A DNA stretch of 64,000 nt from Spirobacillus cienkowskii (lineage in GTDB: Bacteria > Bdellovibrionota_B > Oligoflexia > Silvanigrellales > Silvanigrellaceae). The notes below the pieces were generated by a model. The model did not search any database. It saw nothing but the letters and a program-made list of their open reading frames with translations, and was not told the DNA's origin. A program made the position numbers and the translations under genes. Shown one piece after another: positions 1-11,499 of the stretch. Positions within the stretch are counted from its first letter, which is position 1. Each line of letters starts with the position of its first letter. The stretch is from positions 2,652,501 to 2,716,500 of the forward strand of contig NZ_CP146516.1 in NCBI RefSeq assembly GCF_037081835.1, in the 5' to 3' direction.

Positions 1-751
<751 letters not shown>

Positions 752-940
752 TATTTCTTGTCTTGCGACTTTTTTCTTCTTCTTGACGTCGTCTCTTTGT
801 AAATACCTTGCGGCTCTTACTAGGGACGCTCTCGCTTCGTGCTCCTGTTTGACTTCCTCTAAACCCCTTACGAAGCTTAAACTCTACTCAAACTCTCACA
901 CTCGGCTTTCGTCCCGCACTCTGTTTCTGCTCTCTTCTCT

Positions 941-952
941 TGTCAAATAACT
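941..952 (-). promoter_or_regulatory. boxA-like antitermination site in the rRNA leader
   Basis: Read on the minus strand this is GTTATTTGACAA, about 190 nt upstream of the 16S 5' end and about 70 nt downstream of the proposed rrn promoter. It resembles the boxA element (TGCTCTTTAACA in E. coli) that recruits NusB/S10 to rRNA transcripts. It also contains TTGACA, but no -10 at proper spacing follows, so I prefer boxA to a second promoter. The assignment rests on position and similarity only. Confidence 0.45.
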
Positions 953-1018
953 TGTTCTCCACTTTTACACTCACTTAAGCTCTTGGAGCTTTGCTTGTGC
1001 ACTAGCGGCGAGAACACC

Positions 1019-1047
1019 TAGCTACACAACCCAGATCAACTTGTCAA
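1019..1047 (-). promoter_or_regulatory. Putative rRNA operon promoter
   Basis: The minus strand has a perfect -35 TTGACA at 1042-1047, a 17-nt spacer, and a poor -10 TAGCTA at 1019-1024. Upstream of the -35 is an A/T tract (about 1048-1080) that fits an UP element. The predicted transcript starts about 260 nt before the 16S 5' end, a normal leader length. The -10 hexamer is weak, so the exact start is uncertain. Confidence 0.5.
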
Positions 1048-2904
<1,857 letters not shown>

Positions 2905-2952
2905 AAATTATATATAATATTATATTTATTAATTTTAATTCGAGGAATTATT

Positions 2953-4521
2953 ATGATACTCGTCGTAGACTTTGGCTCACAGTTTACACAGCTTGTTGCA
3001 AGAAGAATAAGAGAACTTCAAGTTTATTCTGAAATTGTCCCTTTTAAGCTTGCAAAAAATAGAATTATAGAACTGCAACAACAAAAAATTCTTAAAGGAA
3101 TTATTTTTTCGGGAGGCCCTCATAGTGTTTATGAGCATGAAGCTCCTAAAATTGATTTTGATATTGAAAAAGCAGACGTGCCAATACTTGGCGTTTGTTA
3201 TGGCCTACAATTGATTAACTATATGCTTGGAGGAAAAGTTACTCCATCAAAAAATAGAGAATATGGCTTTGAAAAAATTAAAGTCTCTCATGAAATTAAT
3301 TCCAACAACCCTCTTTTTTCAATTAAAAACAATGAAGACAGTATTGTATGGATGAGTCATGGTGATGAAATTGAAACTCTTGCCCCTAATCTTGTTTGTG
3401 ATTCAATTACAAGAAATAATGTGATTTCTTCTTTTCATCACAAACGTCTTCCTATATTTGGAGTGCAGTTTCACCCTGAAGTAGAACATTCAATTATTGG
3501 TAAAGAAATACTAAAATATTTTGTTACAAATATTTGCGAAAGTAATAGCAATGAATGGGATAGCGCAACACAAATTGAACGCGCCGTTAACTTAATAGCA
3601 GAAGCAGTAAACAGCGAAGGCAAAGATACTCAAGCGATATGTGCACTGAGTGGAGGAGTTGACTCTTGCGTAGCTGCAGTTTTAGCACAAAAGGCGCTTG
3701 GAAATAGGCTACAATGTTTGTTTATTAACAATGGCTTACTTCGAAAAAATGAATATGAAGAAGTTTTAGAAAGATTTAAAAAAGATTTAAATTTAAATGT
3801 ACGGGGTGTTGATGCTTCAAAATTATTTTTATCGCGCTTAAAAGGAGTTAGCGATCCTGAAACAAAAAGAAAAATAATTGGCAATACATTTATTGATGTA
3901 TTTGAATCTGAAACAAAAGATTTGCCTCGGGTTAAATTTCTTGTTCAAGGCACCCTCTATCCTGATGTTATTGAATCCGTTTCAATACACGGCACAAGCG
4001 TTACAATTAAAACTCACCATAATGTTGGTGGCTTACCTGAAAAAATGAAATTTAAATTAATTGAACCATTAAGAGAGCTTTTTAAAGACGAAGTAAGACG
4101 TCTTGGTGCAAAACTAGAGATTCCTCAAGATATGTTATCAAGACACCCGTTTCCTGGACCAGGCTTAGGTATTAGAGTTCTTGGTGAAGTGAGTGAAGAA
4201 AGGCTTAAAGTATTGCGAGAAGCGGATGCTATTTTTATTGCAGAGCTAAAAAAGCATGATCATTACAATACAACATGGCAAGCATTTGTAGTGCTTTTGC
4301 CAGTAAATACCGTGGGTGTTATGGGTGATGGTAGAACATACGAAAACGTAGCCGCACTTCGTTGCGTAACAGCAACCGATGGAATGACCGCTGATTGGAG
4401 CAAATTACCATACGAATTTTTAGCACACGTTTCTTCAAGAATTATAAATGAAGTTAAAGGAATTAATAGGGTGGTGTATGATATTAGCACAAAACCACCA
4501 GCAACCATTGAGTGGGAGTAG
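2953..4521 (+). CDS. guaA: GMP synthase (glutamine-hydrolysing)
   Basis: Converts XMP to GMP using ATP and glutamine-derived ammonia. An N-terminal class I amidotransferase domain (about residues 1-190) has the nucleophile Cys82 in GVCYGLQ and the His/Glu part in QFHPEVEHS. The ATP-pyrophosphatase P-loop SGGVDS follows near residue 230, then the C-terminal dimerisation domain ending in the canonical KPPATIEWE. Length 522 is typical. The ATG at 2953 is preceded by GAGGA at good spacing. It lies 48 nt after guaB, and together they take IMP to GMP. Confidence 0.98.
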   Translation: MILVVDFGSQFTQLVARRIRELQVYSEIVPFKLAKNRIIELQQQKILKGIIFSGGPHSVYEHEAPKIDFDIEKADVPILGVCYGLQLINYMLGGKVTPSKNREYGFEKIKVSHEINSNNPLFSIKNNEDSIVWMSHGDEIETLAPNLVCDSITRNNVISSFHHKRLPIFGVQFHPEVEHSIIGKEILKYFVTNICESNSNEWDSATQIERAVNLIAEAVNSEGKDTQAICALSGGVDSCVAAVLAQKALGNRLQCLFINNGLLRKNEYEEVLERFKKDLNLNVRGVDASKLFLSRLKGVSDPETKRKIIGNTFIDVFESETKDLPRVKFLVQGTLYPDVIESVSIHGTSVTIKTHHNVGGLPEKMKFKLIEPLRELFKDEVRRLGAKLEIPQDMLSRHPFPGPGLGIRVLGEVSEERLKVLREADAIFIAELKKHDHYNTTWQAFVVLLPVNTVGVMGDGRTYENVAALRCVTATDGMTADWSKLPYEFLAHVSSRIINEVKGINRVVYDISTKPPATIEWE

Positions 4522-4542
4522 AAATTTTTAGTTTACAACACA

Positions 4543-5373
4543 ATGGAAGTATTGAATGTGAATTATATTTTTAGCAAACCGTTTTTAAAGTGGGCTGGAG
4601 GCAAACACAAGCTTGTGCCTATTATTAGTGAAAAATTGGGAGACGGAAAAAGATTAGTAGAACCCTTCGTAGGAAGCGGTGCTGTTTTTATGGGCACTAA
4701 TTTTAAGAGTTATTTACTTTGCGATACGAACAATGATTTGATTGATTTGTATAATAACTTAAAATTTCATCCTGATAAATTGATTAACGAAGTTATTAAA
4801 TTGTTTAATATTGAAAATAATGCTGAAGAACGTTTTTATGAAATAAGAAATAAATTTAATGAAGTTAAAGATTCAAGTATTGAAAAATCTGCTATGTTTG
4901 TTTATTTGAACAAACATTCTTTTAATGGATTATGCAGATACAATTCAAAAGGTAAGTTCAATGTTCCATTTGGACGTTATAAAACAGTAACAGCTCCTAT
5001 TAATGAAATGAAATTATTTGCAGCAAAGTCGGAATTTGCTCTATTTGAATGTTGCAATTTTATAGATACTTTTAAAAAATTAAGCCAGGGAGATATTGTT
5101 TATTGTGACCCTCCTTATGTACCCATTTCAATAACATCTAATTTTACATCATACCACGCGAATGAGTTTGGCAAAAAACAGCAGCAAGAGTTAGCTAATT
5201 GCGCAATCAATGCTAAAAATCAAGGACATACAGTTGTGATCTCTAATCACGACACAATATTTACAAGAGAAATATATGCCAATGCTAAGATAGATGCCTT
5301 AACTGTGAGACGTAGCATATCAAGCAAAGCAAAAACACGAGGTAATGCTCATGAGTTGCTGGCTACTTTTTGA
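4543..5373 (+). CDS. dam: Dam-type DNA adenine methyltransferase
   Basis: Alpha-class N6-adenine methyltransferase. The N-terminus has FLKWAGGKHK (residues 14-23). The SAM-binding motif PFVGSGAVF is at 41-49 and the catalytic DPPY at 189-192. The C-terminal part has the RRSIS block and an ELLATF ending, as in the Dam/DpnIIA family that methylates GATC. No restriction enzyme gene is adjacent, so this looks like a solitary methylase with a possible role in mismatch repair or regulation; GATC specificity is inferred from the family. The ATG at 4543 has no clear ribosome site. GGAAG inside the frame would fit a GTG start at 4558, so the first five residues are doubtful. It starts 21 nt after guaA and is probably co-transcribed. 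Confidence 0.88.
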   Translation: MEVLNVNYIFSKPFLKWAGGKHKLVPIISEKLGDGKRLVEPFVGSGAVFMGTNFKSYLLCDTNNDLIDLYNNLKFHPDKLINEVIKLFNIENNAEERFYEIRNKFNEVKDSSIEKSAMFVYLNKHSFNGLCRYNSKGKFNVPFGRYKTVTAPINEMKLFAAKSEFALFECCNFIDTFKKLSQGDIVYCDPPYVPISITSNFTSYHANEFGKKQQQELANCAINAKNQGHTVVISNHDTIFTREIYANAKIDALTVRRSISSKAKTRGNAHELLATF

Positions 5374-5405
5374 TATTCAGAATTTTTTGTGCGACCGCCA
5401 CTAGA

Positions 5406-5431
5406 TTGCATAATGATTTATCTCGTATAAT
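5406..5431 (+). promoter_or_regulatory. Putative promoter of the LPS glycosyltransferase operon
   Basis: A perfect -10 TATAAT lies at 5426-5431 in the 107-nt gap after dam. The best -35 is TTGCAT at 5406-5411, but the spacer is only 14 nt; TAGATT at 5402-5407 would give 18. The -10 is convincing and the -35 is not. Confidence 0.4.
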
Positions 5432-5480
5432 GTCATTTAGCCTAGAGAGGGCTCAAAAAATTAGTGAGGGCACATAACCC

Positions 5481-6362
5481 ATGGATGATAATAAAAGAAA
5501 CATCATTCAAGAAACATACGAATTGTATCAAAAAGTACGCAGCTACGATATTTCAAAATTTGTTCCAGAAATTGAAAAACTAACTGCCGTTATTATTACT
5601 AAAAATGAAGAAAAAAATATCGCCCGTTGTCTAGATTCCTTAAAATTTGTTGATGAAATCATTGTTGTAGACTCAGGCAGCACTGATAAAACTAAAGAAA
5701 TTGTTTACTCATACAAAGATGTTATTCTTATTGAAACCGAATGGTATGGATTTGTACAAAATAAAAGAATTGGAATTGAAAAATCTTCTAATAATTGGAT
5801 TCTTTGGGTAGACGCCGATGAAGTTGTACCCGAAGAACTTGCCAACGAATGGAAAACCCGTATTCATCAAGGCACCTTTCATGAAACTGGCGCAATTGAT
5901 TGTCCTAGAAAAACTTTTTTCTTAGGGCATTGGGTTAAACATAGTGGCTGGTATCCAAATAGAGTTATCCGTTTTTTTGCTCGCCATCGTTCTGATCTCA
6001 GCGATAACATTCTTCACGAAAGTGTTATACCTAGAAAAGGTTACGTTGTAGAACATTTTAAAACAGATTTACTTCATTACTCTTACAACTCTTTATATCA
6101 ATATTTTGATAAAATGAATAAATATGGTTACGCTGGCGCAAAAGAACTTATTAGAAAGAAAAAATTTATCCTTTTTCCTCATTTGTTTTTTGAGCCAATT
6201 TGGACTTTTTTTAAATTTTATATTTTAAAAAGAGGATTTCTTGATGGAAGAATTGGTATAATTATCTGTATGGGTGCAGCATTTTCTAACTTTATAAAAT
6301 ATGCTAACTATTTTTTCTTAAAAAAATATAAATACGTCGATATTGAAGAAAAAAAAGATTAA
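5481..6362 (+). CDS. Family 2 glycosyltransferase, WaaE/KdtX-like (LPS core)
   Basis: Probably transfers a hexose to the LPS inner core on the cytoplasmic face. The GT-A fold starts with VIITKNEEKNIARCLDSL and EIIVVDSGSTDKT, followed by the metal-binding WVDADE motif, as in the WaaE/KdtX beta-1,4-glucosyltransferase family. The C-terminus has a hydrophobic, aromatic-rich stretch likely to sit on the membrane. At 293 residues it is slightly longer than the usual ~255. The ATG is preceded by GAGGG at about 11 nt. The heptosyltransferase gene that originally followed 3 nt downstream is now separated by an IS element. The exact sugar cannot be read from sequence. Confidence 0.85.
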   Translation: MDDNKRNIIQETYELYQKVRSYDISKFVPEIEKLTAVIITKNEEKNIARCLDSLKFVDEIIVVDSGSTDKTKEIVYSYKDVILIETEWYGFVQNKRIGIEKSSNNWILWVDADEVVPEELANEWKTRIHQGTFHETGAIDCPRKTFFLGHWVKHSGWYPNRVIRFFARHRSDLSDNILHESVIPRKGYVVEHFKTDLLHYSYNSLYQYFDKMNKYGYAGAKELIRKKKFILFPHLFFEPIWTFFKFYILKRGFLDGRIGIIICMGAAFSNFIKYANYFFLKKYKYVDIEEKKD

Positions 6363-6363
6363 T

Positions 6364-6386
6364 AATGCCAATTAATAGTTGAGAAA
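6364..6386 (+). repeat. IS left terminal inverted repeat
   Basis: 23 nt that match the reverse complement of 7365-7387 with a single mismatch (CAATT here, CAGTT in the other end). It lies just after the stop codon of the upstream glycosyltransferase. Confidence 0.88.
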
Positions 6387-7384
6387 AATCAATTAGAATT
6401 TGAATAAGTAGTTAAACAGGCAGGCAGAAAATCGTCCGAAAACATGGACGATAAGGCCTTTAGTCGATCGAACTTTTGATGCGATTTGAATACCGCTGGA
6501 TTCAATTAACCAGTTAAAAAGGATTTCAATGGACTGCCGAATAGAGCTAACAGATTTAGAATAAACTTTCTCATCACTAGAAAGAGTTTTTTTATTCCGA
6601 GAGAGTTTAATTGGTGTGTGTAATTTAGAGTTTATTTGATTCAAGTTTTTTTTAGTTGATTTGTCACAGTAAGCACGATCGGCAAAGATTTGCGAATGTT
6701 TGAAGTTTAAAAGATCATTCTTAACAGCAGTTAAGTCGTGAGTTGCGGCGGGTGTGATTTTAAAATCAATAGGTGCGGCAAGTTTTTTATTTTGAAACAA
6801 AGCAGCGAGATGAAGTTTTAACCCATAGTAAAATTTATCTTTTGAAGAGCAATAGCCAATAGCAGAAATATCGTTTGCAGTATTGCACTTGTGCGCCCGA
6901 AAACCAGTTGTGAGTATAATAGGTAAAGAGTCAATAAGAATAAAAGGTTTGGATTTTGTTTTAGGGATTTTAAATTTATTATTTTTTAAAATAAAGTTTG
7001 CAAGTTCAGGAAAGAGTTTACTTAAGCTATTAAGTCTTGACAAAAATCCTTCATAAGAAGGCAAGTGAGGAAACCAGTTTGGAATAAAATTTTTAGTGAA
7101 GTTAAAAATAGCTTTTATATTTTTTTGTTTCATTAAAACTCCAAAGATGTAAATAGTGGTGACTTCTTGGTCTGTGAACGAGGGATTTGAGTTTGGACTA
7201 ATTTTTAAAAAAGAGGTTGGAGAGAGTTGAGAAAAGAAATCGCAGGTAGTAAGGTATACAGTGATGAGTTGGCTCTGCCAGTCCATTGGTAGCTCCTTTG
7301 TTAATTTTGTTTGTGCAAAAATTATTTAACAAATTGGAGCTATTTCTTCAAGCCTCACAATAACTTTCTCAACTATTAACTGGC
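6365..7384 (-). mobile_element. IS982-family-like insertion sequence
   Basis: An element of about 1.02 kb with one transposase gene and terminal inverted repeats of 23 bp (one mismatch) at 6364-6386 and 7365-7387. A 7-bp direct repeat ATTAATA flanks it at 6358-6364 and 7385-7391, as expected for target duplication. Repeat tips and target duplication share bases, so the boundaries are uncertain by 2-3 bp. Both ends and the transposase look intact, which suggests recent insertion. It lies exactly between the stop codon of the WaaE-like gene and the start of the heptosyltransferase gene. Confidence 0.88.
6393..7286 (-). CDS. IS982-like DDE transposase
   Basis: Catalyses movement of the element. 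The likely DDE triad is Asp119 (LIDSLP), Asp203 (FADRAY) and Glu254 (RQSIEILF). The N-terminal FTDQEVTTIYIF segment and the YYGLKLHL and ITPAATHD motifs match the IS982 group. At 297 residues it is full length, with no frameshift or stop. It occupies nearly the whole element, in the orientation opposite to the surrounding LPS genes. Assignment to IS982 rather than IS5 is by motif pattern and the 7-bp target duplication. Confidence 0.9.
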   Translation of the reverse strand: MDWQSQLITVYLTTCDFFSQLSPTSFLKISPNSNPSFTDQEVTTIYIFGVLMKQKNIKAIFNFTKNFIPNWFPHLPSYEGFLSRLNSLSKLFPELANFILKNNKFKIPKTKSKPFILIDSLPIILTTGFRAHKCNTANDISAIGYCSSKDKFYYGLKLHLAALFQNKKLAAPIDFKITPAATHDLTAVKNDLLNFKHSQIFADRAYCDKSTKKNLNQINSKLHTPIKLSRNKKTLSSDEKVYSKSVSSIRQSIEILFNWLIESSGIQIASKVRSTKGLIVHVFGRFSACLFNYLFKF

Positions 7385-7387
7385 ATT
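7365..7387 (-). repeat. IS right terminal inverted repeat
   Basis: Partner of 6364-6386 with one mismatch. It ends six bases before the ATG of the heptosyltransferase gene, so the element now supplies the upstream sequence of that gene. Confidence 0.88.
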
Positions 7388-7392
7388 AATAT

Positions 7393-8421
7393 ATGATGGA
7401 AGAAAAAAAAATTCTAATTAGCAGAATTGATAATATTGGGGATGTTGTTTTAACTTTACCTATAGCGGGAGCAATAAAAGAACATTTTCCTAATTCAAAA
7501 ATTTTCTTTCTTGGCAAATCTTATACTAAACCTATAATTGAAAGTTGTTCACATATTGATTGTTTTTTAGATTGGGATCAAATTTTATCTAGCAATAATT
7601 TTAAATTATTAAAAAACAATGATATTGATACCGTTATACACGTATTTCCAAATAAAAAAGTTTCACAATTATCAAAAGAAATTGCTATAAAAACAAGAAT
7701 AGGCACTAATAGACGTTTTTTTCACTGGTTATATTGCAATAAATTTGTTAACTTAAGTAGAAAAAATTCTTCTTTACATGAAGCTCAACTAAATTTAAAA
7801 TTATTAAAACCTATTGGTATAAAAAAAATTCCTACATTAAAAGAAATTCCAAATTATTATGGTTTAAATAAAATTAAACCATTACCAGGAAAATTTTTAA
7901 GTTTACTGGATAACAATAAATTTAAATTAATATTACACCCTAAATCTAAAGGAAGTGCTAGAGAATGGGGAATTAATAATTTTATAGCTTTAGCAAATTT
8001 GTTACCTAAAGATAAATTTCAAGTATTTTTTTCTGGAAATAAAGAAGAATCTAATATAATTAAAAACCAAATCATCCCTAATTGTTTAAATTGCATTGAT
8101 GTATCAAACTTATTTAATTTAGAAGAATTTATTTCGTTTATATTTTTATGTGATGGACTTGTTGCAAATAGCACGGGTCCTCTTCATATTGCAGCGGCAT
8201 TAGGTAAGCACACAATTGGCCTATATCCACCTATTGAATCAATGTCAGTAAAAAGATGGGGTCCAATTGGAAACAAAGCACAATTTATAACAGGAATTCC
8301 AAAAAATAACTCTATCTATTGTAACCAAATTTGTTCTAATCAAAACTCTTGTTTATGCATGGCGTCAATTTTACCAAATCTTTTAAAAGAAAATATACTA
8401 AAATGGTATTTAAACAATTAA
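7393..8421 (+). CDS. ADP-heptose:LPS heptosyltransferase family protein (GT9)
   Basis: GT-B glycosyltransferase of family 9 (WaaC/WaaF/WaaQ group) that adds heptose to the LPS inner core in the cytoplasm. The N-terminus shows RIDNIGDVVLTLPIAGAIK. The donor-binding half has HPKSKGSAREWG, then LVANSTGPLHIAAALG and a LYPP motif. Which heptose it adds is unknown. At 342 residues it is full length. The ATG is six nt from the right IS repeat and has no Shine-Dalgarno motif. Removing the IS and one target copy puts it 3 nt after the WaaE-like stop codon, so it was once translationally coupled. Expression now probably depends on read-through or IS-borne signals. Confidence 0.87.
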   Translation: MMEEKKILISRIDNIGDVVLTLPIAGAIKEHFPNSKIFFLGKSYTKPIIESCSHIDCFLDWDQILSSNNFKLLKNNDIDTVIHVFPNKKVSQLSKEIAIKTRIGTNRRFFHWLYCNKFVNLSRKNSSLHEAQLNLKLLKPIGIKKIPTLKEIPNYYGLNKIKPLPGKFLSLLDNNKFKLILHPKSKGSAREWGINNFIALANLLPKDKFQVFFSGNKEESNIIKNQIIPNCLNCIDVSNLFNLEEFISFIFLCDGLVANSTGPLHIAAALGKHTIGLYPPIESMSVKRWGPIGNKAQFITGIPKNNSIYCNQICSNQNSCLCMASILPNLLKENILKWYLNN

Positions 8422-8460
8422 GTTGATTATAATAAATTATTTTCGTAAACTTCTATATTA

Positions 8461-8509
8461 TAAACTTTTTCAATTTGATTCATATTGAGAGTCAAATTGA
8501 AAAAGTTTA
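8461..8509 (+). repeat. 18-bp perfect hairpin upstream of ahcY
   Basis: Arms 8461-8478 and 8492-8509 are perfectly complementary over 18 bp with a 13-nt loop. The hairpin lies between the heptosyltransferase stop (8421) and the ahcY ribosome site (8525-8528). It could be a terminator for the LPS operon or a leader structure for ahcY. No uridine run follows on the plus strand. It does not resemble the GC-rich SAH riboswitch. Confidence 0.8.
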
Positions 8510-8537
8510 CTTAATAATTTTACCATGGAGATAATAA

Positions 8538-9830
8538 ATGGACTATAAAATTAAAGATATCTCGCTTGCAGATTTAGGTAGAAGACAAATAGAACTTGCT
8601 GAAAAAGAAATGCCAGGACTAATGAGCTTACGAGAAAGATATGGAAACTCAAAGCCACTCAAAGGAGCCAGAATAGCAGGCAGTTTGCATATGACGGTTG
8701 AAACAGCTGTATTAATAGAAACTCTGAAAGTACTTGGCGCAGAGCTACGCTGGGCAAGTTGTAATATTTTTTCAACAGTTGATGCAGCTGCTGCGGCAAT
8801 TGCTGCTGCAGGAATTCCTGTTTTTGCGTGGAAAGGCGAGACAGAAGAAGAATATATATGGTGCATTGAGCAAACTCTAAAATTTGCAAATGACAAAGGA
8901 CCAAACATGCTTCTTGATGATGGGGGAGATCTTACAGCGTTGGTTCATAAAAAATTCTCGCATCTTTTAAAAGACATCAAAGGAGTTTCTGAAGAAACAA
9001 CTACAGGCGTTCATCATCTCCATCAAATGGCGCAAAAAGGTGAATTAAAAATACCCGCAATTAATGTTAACGACAGTGTAACTAAAAGTAAATTCGACAA
9101 TCTCTATGGCTGCCGTGAGTCTCTTCCTGACGGTATTAAACGTGCGACAGATGTTATGATTGCTGGGAAAACAGTTTTGGTAGCAGGTTACGGTGATGTT
9201 GGTAAAGGCTGCGCACATTCAATGAAATACCATGGTGCAAGAGTACTTATTAGCGAAATTGATCCAATTATTGCACTTCAAGCTGCAATGGAGGGATACC
9301 AAGTTGTTAAAGTAGAAGATGTTATTAAAGATGTGCATATTTTTGTAACAGCTACAGGTTGCTGCGATATCATTTCAGCTGAACATATGTCAAAAATGAG
9401 AGATCAAGCAATTGTATGTAACATAGGGCACTTTGATGTGGAAATTGATGTGGCTGGCTTAAAAAACACTAAAGGAATAAAACAAATTAACGTAAAACCT
9501 CAAGTAGATAAATACCGTTTCCCAGATGGACATGAAATTATTTTGCTTGCCGAAGGTAGACTTGTAAATTTAGGGTGCGCTACAGGGCATCCAGCATTTG
9601 TTATGAGTACGAGCTTTACAAATCAAGTGTTAGCACAAATTGAATTGTGGCAAAATCAAAATAAGTATCCAATTGGAGTTTACACACTTCCGAAAAAGCT
9701 AGACGAAGAAGTAGCTCGATTACATCTTGAAAAGCTCGGAGTTAATTTAACAAAACTAACCAATAAACAAGCAGAATACTTAAATATAAGCATTGAAGGT
9801 CCTTATAAACCAGATACTTATAGATACTAA
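8538..9830 (+). CDS. ahcY: Adenosylhomocysteinase (SAH hydrolase)
   Basis: Reversibly hydrolyses S-adenosylhomocysteine to adenosine and homocysteine, removing the inhibitory product of methyltransferases. The N-terminus shows [19 protein letters not shown], followed by [16 protein letters not shown] and the substrate region ([17 protein letters not shown]). The NAD-binding motif is [10 protein letters not shown] and the protein ends in KPDTYRY, typical of the family. Length 430 is standard for the form without the bacterial/plant insertion. The ATG has GGAG nine nt upstream. It converges on the EamA gene with no spacer. Cytoplasmic tetramer by family knowledge. Confidence 0.98.
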   Translation: MDYKIKDISLADLGRRQIELAEKEMPGLMSLRERYGNSKPLKGARIAGSLHMTVETAVLIETLKVLGAELRWASCNIFSTVDAAAAAIAAAGIPVFAWKGETEEEYIWCIEQTLKFANDKGPNMLLDDGGDLTALVHKKFSHLLKDIKGVSEETTTGVHHLHQMAQKGELKIPAINVNDSVTKSKFDNLYGCRESLPDGIKRATDVMIAGKTVLVAGYGDVGKGCAHSMKYHGARVLISEIDPIIALQAAMEGYQVVKVEDVIKDVHIFVTATGCCDIISAEHMSKMRDQAIVCNIGHFDVEIDVAGLKNTKGIKQINVKPQVDKYRFPDGHEIILLAEGRLVNLGCATGHPAFVMSTSFTNQVLAQIELWQNQNKYPIGVYTLPKKLDEEVARLHLEKLGVNLTKLTNKQAEYLNISIEGPYKPDTYRY

Positions 9831-10718
9831 TTATTTTTTTGAAACAAAAATAATTGCCGTAATGATAAAAAATACAGAAATACATTCATGAAGCTGGATT
9901 GTTTCATTAAAAATTATATACCCCCAAAATAATCCAGCAAGTGCAACTATACAACCAACTAAACTATAAAACACAGGACCAGCAACTCTTAATAATTCAA
10001 AAAATAAAATATAACCAATGCTTGAAAGCACAATTTCTATTAAAATAAACAAATCTGGAGTATTAAGTGGAAAATAAATAGGATGAAATGATCTGTTTAA
10101 GAACACTACAGGAGAAATTAAACATGATGCTGCAATAAGCATCCCTGCAGATAAAGCTAAAGACGTTGATTCCTTAGGACGCAATTTAACCATAAATACA
10201 GTACAAGATGCCAATAGAATAGGAGTTAAAAAAGCAAATATCATCCAATAAAATTGAGTATAATTTGATAATTTAGGAAAAAACAAAATAAACAATCCAA
10301 TAAAACCAAAAACTATTCCATTAAATCTAAACCAAGTAAATTGTTCTATTTTAAAAAAAATTGCTAAAAAATACGTTATAATTGGAGAGGTATTAACAAT
10401 CAATCCTAAAATTCCAGATGGAACATTAACAGCTGAAAAATACATAGTTAAATTTGGCAACGCTATACCCAAAAGCCCACAAATAAAATAAAAGAATAAA
10501 TGCTGCTTATTAAATTTGGGTAAAGAACGACTTTGAATAACTGAAACTAATAAAACCAAAATTGCAGGACCTAAGGATTGCCAAAAAGCATACCCCAAAG
10601 GAGTTACACCACTTCCCATTGCAAATTTTGCAATGGAAAAACTAGTTCCCCAAGTAAATCCTAACAAAAAAAGTAAAAAAAATGGGTAAAAATTATTAGA
10701 TCTTAAAGCAATTAACAT
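9831..10718 (-). CDS. EamA/DMT-superfamily permease
   Basis: Inner-membrane protein of about ten hydrophobic helices, made of two EamA-like halves as in the drug/metabolite transporter superfamily. Recognisable features are FTWGTSFSIAKFA near residue 24 and the Gly-rich second helices. Substrate unknown; relatives export amino acids, metabolites or drugs. At 295 residues it is typical. It has AAGGA six nt before the ATG and starts 9 nt after sfsA, so it is probably the last gene of hslO-sfsA-EamA. Its stop codon is directly adjacent to that of ahcY on the other strand. Confidence 0.85.
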   Translation of the reverse strand: MLIALRSNNFYPFFLLFLLGFTWGTSFSIAKFAMGSGVTPLGYAFWQSLGPAILVLLVSVIQSRSLPKFNKQHLFFYFICGLLGIALPNLTMYFSAVNVPSGILGLIVNTSPIITYFLAIFFKIEQFTWFRFNGIVFGFIGLFILFFPKLSNYTQFYWMIFAFLTPILLASCTVFMVKLRPKESTSLALSAGMLIAASCLISPVVFLNRSFHPIYFPLNTPDLFILIEIVLSSIGYILFFELLRVAGPVFYSLVGCIVALAGLFWGYIIFNETIQLHECISVFFIITAIIFVSKK

Positions 10719-10727
10719 TTTATTCCT

Positions 10728-11498
10728 TTAATGAATTATAAAAAATTTTCTCAGCATAAAACCCTGAACTGAAATTTTAGGAACAACTAAAGCGACTTTA
10801 ACGCCACACATTATTGCTTCTTTTAAAAGATTAGAGTAAAGAGGATTGATTTCGTGTGCAGTACGAAAATTATTTTTTAATACAATTTCATCAACATCAT
10901 TACCTCTCATCATTACAAAAAAAAGCCAAGCATCATCACCATTTTTTTTAGCATTCATTAAATCTTTGATATGCTTTTGACCACGTTCAGTCACTGCATC
11001 AGGAAAAGCCCAGCAATTATTTATTTTTAAACTAACACTTTTAACTTCAATCCAACATTTTTTATCATGTTTTTTTGATAACAGACAAAAATCAAATCGA
11101 GTCTCTTTAGTAAACACAGCTTCTCTCTTAAAAGTTTCCCATAATTGAAATTCTTCGTAAGGAAACAAACACTCTTGAAAAACACGTTGTTTATTTTTAT
11201 TAATTGTCATCGACAATAACTGTTCAATAAACTGATTAGCTCTCGAAGTATTTAAACATGCCAAACCATCTTCTAACTGCAAAAGCTCAAGAGAATATCG
11301 AAGTTTTCTTTTGGGATTTAGAGAATCTAATATATAGGCAGGAGTATTTTCAATAAGACAACTCCTCATACTACCGCTATTAGCGCAATGAACAGTAAGT
11401 ACCTCATCACTTTTTAATTTTACATCAACAAAAAATCTTTTATATCTTTTTAAAAATTTACTTTTTATTAATTCATTTTGATACTTAAGTATAAACAT
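10728..11498 (-). CDS. sfsA: SfsA family DNA-binding/nuclease-fold protein
   Basis: Matches the sugar-fermentation-stimulation protein family: CANSGSMRSCL (residues 39-49), PKRKLRYSLELLQ, RFDFCL and an EVKSVSL segment with the nuclease-like fold. E. coli SfsA was described as a DNA-binding regulator of maltose genes, but its biochemical role is not settled. At 256 residues it is slightly longer than the usual ~235. The ATG lies one nt after the hslO stop and lacks its own strong ribosome site, so translation is probably coupled to hslO. Confidence 0.9.
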   Translation of the reverse strand: MFILKYQNELIKSKFLKRYKRFFVDVKLKSDEVLTVHCANSGSMRSCLIENTPAYILDSLNPKRKLRYSLELLQLEDGLACLNTSRANQFIEQLLSMTINKNKQRVFQECLFPYEEFQLWETFKREAVFTKETRFDFCLLSKKHDKKCWIEVKSVSLKINNCWAFPDAVTERGQKHIKDLMNAKKNGDDAWLFFVMMRGNDVDEIVLKNNFRTAHEINPLYSNLLKEAIMCGVKVALVVPKISVQGFMLRKFFIIH

Positions 11499-11499
11499 T

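Noticed and set aside
941-946. Second rRNA promoter based on TTGACA
   Set aside because: No -10 at 16-18 nt follows; position and sequence fit a boxA element better.
8422-8537. SAH riboswitch before ahcY
   Set aside because: The only structure is an AT-rich simple hairpin; none of the GC-rich conserved SAH riboswitch core is present.
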